A stretch of 11,524 bases of DNA from Bacteroidota bacterium (GTDB lineage Bacteria; Bacteroidota; Ignavibacteria; Ignavibacteriales; Ignavibacteriaceae): assembly GCA_021778375.1 (NCBI GenBank), contig JAJYCM010000061.1:1-11524 (forward strand), written 5' to 3'. The notes under the pieces were generated by a model. It had not been told where the DNA came from and made no database searches. It saw nothing but the letters and a program-made list of their open reading frames with translations. Positions 6,564 through 11,524 of the stretch are shown piece after piece (within the stretch, counting starts at the first letter, position 1; each line of letters opens with the position of its first letter). The position numbers and the translations under genes were made by a program.

Positions 6564-7019
6564 ATGTTAAAGGAATTCAGAGAATTTGCAATAAAGGGGA
6601 ATGTGCTCGACATGGCAGTCGGTATAATTATCGGAGCAGCCTTTGGGACTATTGTAAAATCACTTGTATCCGATGTTATTATGCCCCCGATTGGAATGAT
6701 CCTGGGAAATGTGGATTTTTCAGAATTGTTCGTAGTTCTTAAATCTGGTGCAAAATTAGCCGGCCCTTACGCTACATTAAAAGACGCTAGCGCTGCAGGT
6801 GCTGTTACAATCAACTACGGCTTATTCATAAACACAGTTATTAGCTTTTTAATTGTTGCTTTTTCTGTTTTTTTATTAGTTAAAGCCGTAAATACTTTGA
6901 AGAGAAAAAGTGAATCAGATGTTCCGCAAGCCGCGGTAACAAAAGATTGTCCTTTTTGTTTTTCAAAAATTCCTCTTCAAGCAACCCGTTGTGCTCATTG
7001 CTCATCGGATTTAGTTTGA
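6564..7019 (+). CDS. mscL: Large-conductance mechanosensitive channel MscL with C-terminal zinc ribbon
   Basis: A 151-residue MscL. The N-terminal helix and first membrane segment read MLKEFREFAIKGNVLDMAVG then IIIGAAFGTIVKSLVSDVIMPPIG (residues 1-44), the family signature with the gate-lining GxxxA/G pattern. A periplasmic loop spans about 45-82 and the second membrane segment about 83-108 (INYGLFINTVISFLIVAFSVFLLV). MscL is a homopentamer in the inner membrane that opens under high tension to release solutes after osmotic downshock. The tail replaces the usual cytoplasmic helix bundle with CPFC (Cys129, Cys132) and CAHC (Cys143, Cys146), a zinc-ribbon pattern CxxC-x10-CxxC. GAGGAG precedes the ATG. 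The next gene starts 15 bp after the stop in the same frame, so the two are probably co-transcribed. Confidence 0.93.
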   Translation: MLKEFREFAIKGNVLDMAVGIIIGAAFGTIVKSLVSDVIMPPIGMILGNVDFSELFVVLKSGAKLAGPYATLKDASAAGAVTINYGLFINTVISFLIVAFSVFLLVKAVNTLKRKSESDVPQAAVTKDCPFCFSKIPLQATRCAHCSSDLV

Positions 7020-7034
7020 TAAACAAAAATTATT

Positions 7035-7793
7035 TTGAAATATATATCAACCCTTTTTGTTTTCTTTTTAGTTTTCTTCTCTTTAACTGGAAAGTTATTT
7101 CCGCAGGTTAGCTATGGGACAGTCTTCCAATCCGCTCCGATTGTTTCCCTCATGAGCGGAGTTATGAACGGTAATTTTACAGTATCTAAAATGAAAATAA
7201 TGGGCGACTTTGGTTTGGGAACTTTTAACGGCGTAGACGGAGAAATGATTTATTTAAATGGCGTTGTTTACCGCGTAAATGGTGCTGGTAAAGTCAATGT
7301 CCCGCCAAATTCTGAAAAGACCCCCTTTGTCACCGAGATATTTTTTCGCGCAGACACAGTAATTGACTTAAACGACACTTTAAATTTTCTTAGCCTGGAA
7401 AAGTTTATAGATAAAGCCTTGCTGTCAAAAAATATTATATGCGCTGTTAAGATTAAAGGAAAATTTCTATCCGTCAAAGCTAGAAGCGAAGAAAAACAAA
7501 CTAAACCATATTCAAGTTTATCCGAAGTTCTCGAACATCAATCTATTTTTAATTTCAAAAATATTGAAGGAACAATGGTTGGATTTCGTTTCCCTTCATA
7601 TATGAAAGATCTGAATGCGCCCGGTTTTCATTTCCATTTTATTTCAGAAAATAAAAACCAGGGGGGGCATGTACTTAATTTAATGACGGAACATGTAAAA
7701 ATTGAAATTGAATTTGTAAAAAACTTTAAGATGAGAATTCCTTCAAGCACAGATTTTCGGAACAATAATTTTGAAGTACAGAAACAAAACTAA
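7035..7793 (+). CDS. budA: Alpha-acetolactate decarboxylase with signal peptide
   Basis: A 252-residue enzyme that converts alpha-acetolactate to acetoin and CO2. The signature is clear: GDFGLGTFNGVDGEMI (57-72), GFRFPSYM-KDLNAPGFHFHFI (183-203) and GGHVLNL (210-216). The probable zinc ligands are His199, His201 and His212; with Glu70 and Arg150 they keep the same spacing as His194/196/207, Glu65 and Arg145 that I recall for the Brevibacillus enzyme, all offset by five. The C-terminal glutamate of that enzyme has no clear equal, as this protein is short at the end. Residues 1-24 are a signal peptide (STLFVFFLVFFSLTGKLFPQ), unusual because many family members are cytoplasmic. The start is TTG at 7035; the next in-frame Met (residue 40) would remove the conserved start. 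It ends in a convergent stop overlap with rluE (TAG inside CTAA). Confidence 0.88.
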   Translation: MKYISTLFVFFLVFFSLTGKLFPQVSYGTVFQSAPIVSLMSGVMNGNFTVSKMKIMGDFGLGTFNGVDGEMIYLNGVVYRVNGAGKVNVPPNSEKTPFVTEIFFRADTVIDLNDTLNFLSLEKFIDKALLSKNIICAVKIKGKFLSVKARSEEKQTKPYSSLSEVLEHQSIFNFKNIEGTMVGFRFPSYMKDLNAPGFHFHFISENKNQGGHVLNLMTEHVKIEIEFVKNFKMRIPSSTDFRNNNFEVQKQN

Positions 7794-8368
7794 CTTAAAA
7801 GTTCTGCGATTTCTTCAGGCTTAAGTGGTCGTATTTCACCTGGTTTCAAATCATTAAGTAGAATATTTTTAATTCTTACTCTAATCAATCGTAAAGTTGG
7901 ATGACCGATGGCTGCTGTCATCTTTCTAACTTGCCTGTTCCGCCCTTCTATTAGAACCAAGCTTATCCATGATGATGGAATGTTATCCCTAACTCTTATA
8001 GGCGGAGTCCTATCCCAAATTTTAGGAGGCTCAATCATTTTTACTTTTGAAGGTAGTGTAATTCGCTTTTCAAATATTATTCCTTCTTCTAATGTTTTTA
8101 ATTCAGAATCGGAAGGGGTCCCTTCCACTTGAGAAAAATATTCCCGATCATGTTTGTTTCCCGGGTTTAATAGATAGTCGGTAAGTTTTTTGTCGTTTGC
8201 CAGTAACAGCAATCCTTCGCTGTCCATGTCCAACCTTCCGACGGGATAAACGTTTTTTGGAATCTTGAAAAAATCTGCCAAAGTTTTTCTTCCGAATCCA
8301 TCAGAAAATTGTGAAAGGACTCCGTATGGTTTGTTTATTGCAAAGTAAAAATAATTATTCTGGTTCAT
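7790..8368 (-). CDS. rluE: 23S rRNA pseudouridine synthase, RluE-like
   Basis: A 192-residue RsuA-family pseudouridine synthase lacking the N-terminal S4 domain, as RluE does. INKPYGVLSQFSDGFGRKTL (11-30) resembles the E. coli RluE start, GRLDMDSEGLLLL (44-56) holds the catalytic aspartate Asp47, and SWISLVLIEGRNRQVRKMTAAIGHPTLRLIR (about 133-163) is the conserved core. E. coli RluE converts U2457 of 23S rRNA to pseudouridine; the target here is inferred from similarity. Its ATG lies inside the end of the GT2 gene (14-base overlap), so it is probably translated in coupling with it. Its stop shares bases with the stop of the convergent acetolactate decarboxylase. Confidence 0.88.
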   Translation of the reverse strand: MNQNNYFYFAINKPYGVLSQFSDGFGRKTLADFFKIPKNVYPVGRLDMDSEGLLLLANDKKLTDYLLNPGNKHDREYFSQVEGTPSDSELKTLEEGIIFEKRITLPSKVKMIEPPKIWDRTPPIRVRDNIPSSWISLVLIEGRNRQVRKMTAAIGHPTLRLIRVRIKNILLNDLKPGEIRPLKPEEIAELLS

Positions 8369-9002
8369 AACTGTTAGTAATGCTGTCGGGTAAATCCCGG
8401 TAATATTTATAAGTTTTGAAGTTTACTTTTTGTATTCTGAAAATTTCTTCTGCACGTTCAAGAAATTCGGAATCTTCGCTGTACTTCAGATTTCTAAATC
8501 CTTTCAGGTCAAGGAAAACGTTTCGTTTTGCGAAAAAGGTTCCGCCGATTGTACATTCTGAGAGATGGATTAATTTACGAGGATCATTTTTATCTTTGAC
8601 ATATTCGTCTCCGATAATTATTACTCCGCCATGAATTAAATCTATATCCGGATTTTCTTCCATAAAATTCACATGCTTTTGGAGATGGTCAATTTCATAT
8701 TCATCGTCGCTGTCTAAGAATGTAATATATTTACCTGTAGAAGATTCGATCCCCCTGTTTCGGCTTAGAGCAAGCTTTTTGTTCGTCTGCCGTATTACTT
8801 TAATATTTTTATAATCGCTTTCATATTTGCTTAGGATATTAAATGTATCGTCCAGGCTTCCGTCGTCGATAGCAATCAGCTCCCAATTTTTAAAGGATTG
8901 ATTTATTAGTGATCCAATGCATCTGCTTAAATAATTTGCCCTGTTATATACAGCCATAACTACTGAAACTTCAGGATGAGAGGTTTCATTATTATTTAGC
9001 AC
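8355..9002 (-). CDS. Family 2 glycosyltransferase
   Basis: A 215-residue GT2 enzyme of the GT-A fold. EVSVVMAVYNRANYLSRCIGSL (11-32) is the standard first strand and helix, IDDGSLDDT (45-53) holds the nucleotide-binding Asp46/Asp47, and ITFLDSDDEY (93-102) carries the metal-binding DxD (Asp97, Asp99). The third conserved region GGTFFAKRNVFLDLKGF also fits. The protein is at the short end for the family with no membrane segment, so it is likely cytoplasmic and transfers a sugar from an NDP-sugar to an envelope glycan; the acceptor cannot be told. The start is GTG at 9002-9000 with AAAGG six bases before it; starting at Met16 would cut the nucleotide-binding strand. The last 14 bases overlap rluE, giving a two-gene unit. 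Confidence 0.88.
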   Translation of the reverse strand: MLNNNETSHPEVSVVMAVYNRANYLSRCIGSLINQSFKNWELIAIDDGSLDDTFNILSKYESDYKNIKVIRQTNKKLALSRNRGIESSTGKYITFLDSDDEYEIDHLQKHVNFMEENPDIDLIHGGVIIIGDEYVKDKNDPRKLIHLSECTIGGTFFAKRNVFLDLKGFRNLKYSEDSEFLERAEEIFRIQKVNFKTYKYYRDLPDSITNSYEPE

Positions 9003-9187
9003 TATATGCCTTTCAAATAAAAATGAGTTTAGAAGTTGTTCTATGAAATCAATGCAAATTTACAATTTGAAATCTTAATAGAAAATGAAATATATTAATA
9101 AAAATCTCTCAACCATTTTAATTGTCGGGTTGTTTAATTATTTTAGGGCTGAGATCGTTTTGCTCTTTGTTTATATAATTTGAAAAG

Positions 9188-9215
9188 TTAGATTGAAATC
9201 GGTTTTAAAATCTAA
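9188..9215 (+). promoter_or_regulatory. Leader hairpin just upstream of the 9236 ribosome site
   Basis: TTAGATTGAAA pairs with TTTTAA plus TCTAA around a TCGG loop (9199-9202), about 11 pairs including one G-T and a two-base bulge (9209-9210). It ends five bases before the Shine-Dalgarno sequence. The pairs are AT-rich, so it may be chance or may tune translation. Confidence 0.3.
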
Positions 9216-9219
9216 AATT

Positions 9220-9227
9220 GGAAGGAG
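9220..9227 (+). promoter_or_regulatory. Strong Shine-Dalgarno site of the 9236 gene
   Basis: GGAAGGAG ends eight bases before the ATG at 9236. It is unusually good for this window and supports the small downstream gene being real. Confidence 0.7.
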
Positions 9228-9235
9228 TATGAAAA

Positions 9236-9460
9236 ATGTCTTTCCGCGATCAACAAAAATATTTAGATGCTTTAAAGAAGTATGAAAAGAAATTTGAGAG
9301 AAAAGAATTGGAAGATTATAAAACTTTTGTAAAAATGCAGAAGGATGAAGAGGATTTTGATTCGCTTTCGCTTGAAAGACTGGAGGAACTTTACGGCAAG
9401 TACTATCAACCTGTTGATAAAAATAAATATGATTCCTTCTTCAAGAAAAAGCAAGAATAA
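9236..9460 (+). CDS. Small charged helical protein of unknown function
   Basis: A 74-residue protein with no recognised family. It is rich in lysine, glutamate and aspartate, with heptad-like spacing (YLDALKKYEKKFERKELEDYKTFVKMQK), so long alpha helices or a coiled coil are likely; a second half reads DSLSLERLEELYGKYYQPVDKNKYDSFFKKK. There is no signal peptide or membrane segment, so it should be cytoplasmic. The strong Shine-Dalgarno site and the eight-base gap to the GT9 gene support expression and co-transcription. A role with the glycosyltransferase is only suggested by position. Confidence 0.7.
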   Translation: MSFRDQQKYLDALKKYEKKFERKELEDYKTFVKMQKDEEDFDSLSLERLEELYGKYYQPVDKNKYDSFFKKKQE

Positions 9461-9468
9461 TTTATTTG

Positions 9469-10536
9469 ATGAATAAATTTCTTATTCTGGCTTTATCCGG
9501 TATCGGCGACGCCTTAATGTTTACTCCCGCCTTAAAGCTACTTAAAGAAGCTCTCCCAGAAGCTAAAATTGATGTGCTTACGATGTTCAAAGGCGCTAAA
9601 GAAATGTATGAGCGAAATTCTAATCTTGATGATGTAATATATTTTGACTTCTTAAACAAAAGCAAAATCGAATCACTAAAGTTTGTTCTTTCCCTCCGCC
9701 ACAAATATGATGCAACCATAAACATTTATCCTTCTAATAGAAAAGAATATAACGCAATAAATTTCTTAATTGGTGCCGGAAAAAGAGCTGGTATAAAATA
9801 CCTTCGTAAAGATTTTGAAAACCTAGGATTTCTAAATAATGTCAGAATAGTCGAGGATGACTCCCGTCATAATGTTCTAACTAATATTATGCTTGTCCAG
9901 GGTTTGCTAAATAAAAAATTTGATTACCTGCCGGGTCTTGATTTTCCGCTAAACAATGAAGACATGAATTTTACCGTTAATTTTTTAGAAAACGTCAACA
10001 TCAAAGAAGACGATTTCGTGATAGGTTTTCATCCTGGTTCTGCGACATTGAAAAATCATATTAACCGCCGCTGGGAACCCGAAAAATTTGCAGAGCTTGG
10101 CAAGCGATTGATAAATGAAATGGGTGCCTCAATTTTTATTTTTGGTGGTCCTGAAGAAGATGAATTGAAATCATCGATAAAAAAGATGATCGGACCTCCT
10201 TCTGTGTATGAAATTAAAACAGCATCTTTACCTCAAAGCTTGGGTTTAATTAAACGCTGTAATGTTTTTGTTTCTAATGATTCCAGTATGATGCACATTG
10301 CTTCGGCGCTCGAGAGAAATGTTGTTGCACTAATTGGACCTACAAATGTAAATTATATACATCCATGGAAAACAAATTATAAAATAGTTTCTTTGAATCT
10401 TGGATGCTCACCCTGCTTTTTTTATTCGCCGAGACCGCTTATTTGCACAAGAACAGATGTTAAATATAAATGTATAAAGGAATTGGACGTCAACTCCGCC
10501 TATCGCGCCGTTATCGAATTGATGAAATCAAAGTAG
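9469..10536 (+). CDS. Family 9 glycosyltransferase, heptosyltransferase-like
   Basis: A 355-residue GT9 enzyme of the GT-B fold. GIGDALMFTPALKLLKEALP (11-30) is the N-terminal signature. GFHPGSATLKNHINRRWEPEKFAEL (186-210) contains the conserved HPGS and W-P-F pattern, and SNDSSMMHIASALERNVVALIGPT (269-292) is the donor-binding D-S/T-G/S-x-M-H-x-A element. The last region carries Cys313, Cys316, Cys326 and Cys335, a CxPC-type pattern common in this family. GT9 proteins such as WaaF and WaaQ add ADP-heptose to lipopolysaccharide core; the donor and acceptor here are not provable. I take ATG at 9469 as start; a TTG at 9466 would add one residue. It lies eight bases after the 74-residue gene and runs convergent into the LOG-like gene, eleven bases away. 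Confidence 0.88.
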   Translation: MNKFLILALSGIGDALMFTPALKLLKEALPEAKIDVLTMFKGAKEMYERNSNLDDVIYFDFLNKSKIESLKFVLSLRHKYDATINIYPSNRKEYNAINFLIGAGKRAGIKYLRKDFENLGFLNNVRIVEDDSRHNVLTNIMLVQGLLNKKFDYLPGLDFPLNNEDMNFTVNFLENVNIKEDDFVIGFHPGSATLKNHINRRWEPEKFAELGKRLINEMGASIFIFGGPEEDELKSSIKKMIGPPSVYEIKTASLPQSLGLIKRCNVFVSNDSSMMHIASALERNVVALIGPTNVNYIHPWKTNYKIVSLNLGCSPCFFYSPRPLICTRTDVKYKCIKELDVNSAYRAVIELMKSK

Positions 10537-10547
10537 AAATAAAAATG

Positions 10548-11075
10548 TCAATCTAAATTACATCTAAAGTAATCTACAATCTCTTCGACGTTGTCAAAGC
10601 ATTTGATTAAACCTGTAGATCTATTTTCATATTCAATCTGCTTATCCATAATCGCTATAATATCACCCCACATTGATGAATGACATGCCGCAGGCTTTTT
10701 CTGTATCAAATTTTTATTCATCAACTCCCAAACAACAGCTAATTCTAAAAGAGTTCCTGTTCCGCCTTGGAGAATAATATAACCATCACCCGTTTCAATT
10801 AATTTGGTTATCCTTTCAAAAAGATTTTCGCACTTTATTTCTTTTGTAAGGAATTCGCTTGGAATAGAACCCCATAAATCAACAGTTATTCCGGTTACTT
10901 CCGCACCGTTTTCTTTAGCGCCTTTAGATGCAGCGTGCATAATGCCCCGGTAGCCGCCGGTACATATATTAAAATTATTTTTTGCGAGAAGACTTCCGAG
11001 TTGATGGGCATAGTCAAATTCTTTGTCTCCCTCTTTAGGTAACGAACTGCCGAATATTGTAATTGTTTTTTTCAA
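10548..11075 (-). CDS. LOG/TIGR00725-like Rossmann nucleotide-binding protein
   Basis: A 175-residue protein of the SLOG fold, the family that contains cytokinin-activating LOG proteins and 'lysine decarboxylase-like' proteins. It begins with ITIFGSSLPKEGD, has TGGYRGIMHAASKGAKENGAEVTGI (39-63) as the first nucleotide loop, and ILQGGTGTLLELAVVWELM (101-119) as the second. The canonical LOG motif is PGGxGTxxE; here the proline is replaced by Gln and the catalytic-type Glu111 is kept. The activity, possibly a nucleoside-monophosphate phosphoribohydrolase, is therefore not certain. The start is TTG at 11075-11073, as no ATG lies nearby in frame. It is 23 bp behind the aldo/keto reductase on the same strand, probably one unit. 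Confidence 0.8.
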   Translation of the reverse strand: MKKTITIFGSSLPKEGDKEFDYAHQLGSLLAKNNFNICTGGYRGIMHAASKGAKENGAEVTGITVDLWGSIPSEFLTKEIKCENLFERITKLIETGDGYIILQGGTGTLLELAVVWELMNKNLIQKKPAACHSSMWGDIIAIMDKQIEYENRSTGLIKCFDNVEEIVDYFRCNLD

Positions 11076-11098
11076 ACGATTGCTGAAGGTTGTTAAAA

Positions 11099-11524
11099 TT
11101 ATATATAGAAATTCTTATCCCATCGGTGTACCTTTAACTGTTCCAAGAGTTCCTGAGAAAGCGGTCCCCTTTCAACGCTCTTTAAATTAGCTAATAGGTT
11201 TTTTCCCTTCCTCATTCCGGGTATTACTGATGTTACTGCGTCAAAGCTGATAATATATCTTAACGCTGCTTCAGCCATTGATGATGTTTCTGATTTTACA
11301 TCACTCCATATTTTATCAACCCGTAGCTTTACGTCAACTTTACGCTTGTCTCTGAAATAACTGTTGCGAAAATCTCCTACCGGAAATTCTGTAGCCGGAT
11401 CAATATTTCCGGTTAATGCACCTTCATCAAAAGGAACTCTTGCAAGAATACTGATTTTATTTTCAAGACAGAATGGGAAAAGTTTTTCTACTGGTTTCTG
11501 GTCAAAAATATTAAAGATAACCTG
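11099..11524 (-). CDS. Aldo/keto reductase, C-terminal part (cut by window edge)
   Basis: The last 141 codons of an aldo/keto reductase on the minus strand, ending in TAA at 11101-11099; the N-terminal part lies beyond base 11524. The visible half contains LARVPFDEGALTGNI, the strand and loop before the cofactor site, then AEAALRYIISFDAVTSVIPGMRKGKNLLANL, the conserved C-terminal NADP-binding stretch (IPGxR...N). Such enzymes are NADPH-dependent reductases of aldehydes or ketones in a TIM barrel; the substrate is not known. It is followed after 23 bp by the LOG-like gene on the same strand. Confidence 0.85.
   Translation of the reverse strand, partial: QVIFNIFDQKPVEKLFPFCLENKISILARVPFDEGALTGNIDPATEFPVGDFRNSYFRDKRKVDVKLRVDKIWSDVKSETSSMAEAALRYIISFDAVTSVIPGMRKGKNLLANLKSVERGPLSQELLEQLKVHRWDKNFYI

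Larger units (their letters stand above)
9003..9235. promoter_or_regulatory. Divergent promoter region of GT2 and 9236 genes
   Basis: A 233-bp gap between divergent starts. TATAAT at 9174-9179 could be a -10 for the plus-strand gene, but no matching upstream box is clear. A leader hairpin occupies 9188-9215, reported separately. No small gene is seen. Confidence 0.3.

Noticed and set aside
6548..6742. A 64-codon frame starting just before mscL
   Set aside because: It is a shifted reading of mscL, whose own frame has the full family signature.
9272..9454. A hydrophobic minus-strand open frame opposite the 74-residue gene
   Set aside because: Hydrophobic composition is the expected mirror of lysine-rich codons; the plus-strand frame has a strong ribosome site.
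1..11524. CRISPR arrays, tRNA or rRNA genes, phage or defence genes
   Set aside because: No regularly spaced repeats, no tRNA-like or rRNA-like sequence and no related protein family were seen on either strand.

Overview
The window looks like a piece of chromosome from a low-GC Gram-negative bacterium of the Bacteroidota/Chlorobiota/Ignavibacteriota group, with Ignavibacteriota the best guess. The reasons are several proteins with Sec signals or lipoboxes, a probable outer-membrane barrel, heptosyltransferase-like and GT2 glycosyltransferases, uneven use of Shine-Dalgarno sites, frequent TTG/GTG starts, and one TAnnTTTG promoter-like motif. The phylum is inferred from style, not from a marker gene. 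No rRNA, tRNA, CRISPR array or intact transposase gene was seen.

Layout. 1-192 (-): start of an L-2-hydroxyglutarate oxidase-like gene (lhgO), cut by the window edge. 347-1287 (+): a two-helix membrane protein coupled through TAATG to an exported YceI-like protein that carries a short LPSGQAG insert behind its signal peptide. 1297-6039 (-): a block of four exported proteins. Two are lipoproteins of unknown function. The third is a 663-residue protein that appears to join an outer-membrane barrel to a periplasmic transglutaminase-like domain, started by TTG inside a TTGA overlap. The fourth is a FecR-like secreted protein. 6040-6563: the longest gene-free stretch. It holds a 99-bp MITE-like element (6241-6339) with near-perfect terminal inverted repeats and a 6-bp target duplication ATTCAT.

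6564-7793 (+): mscL with a C-terminal zinc ribbon, then an acetolactate decarboxylase with a signal peptide. 7790-9002 (-): GT2 glycosyltransferase overlapping an RluE-type 23S rRNA pseudouridine synthase. 9236-10536 (+): a 74-residue charged protein and a GT9 (heptosyltransferase-like) glycosyltransferase. 10548-11524 (-): the end of an aldo/keto reductase followed by a LOG/TIGR00725-like nucleotide-binding protein.

Most genes are ordinary housekeeping or envelope genes. The parts most worth attention are the lipoprotein/barrel-transglutaminase operon, the MITE, the exported acetolactate decarboxylase and the peptide insert in the YceI protein. The three convergent junctions (1287/1297, 7793/7790, 10536/10548) have no room for a terminator.
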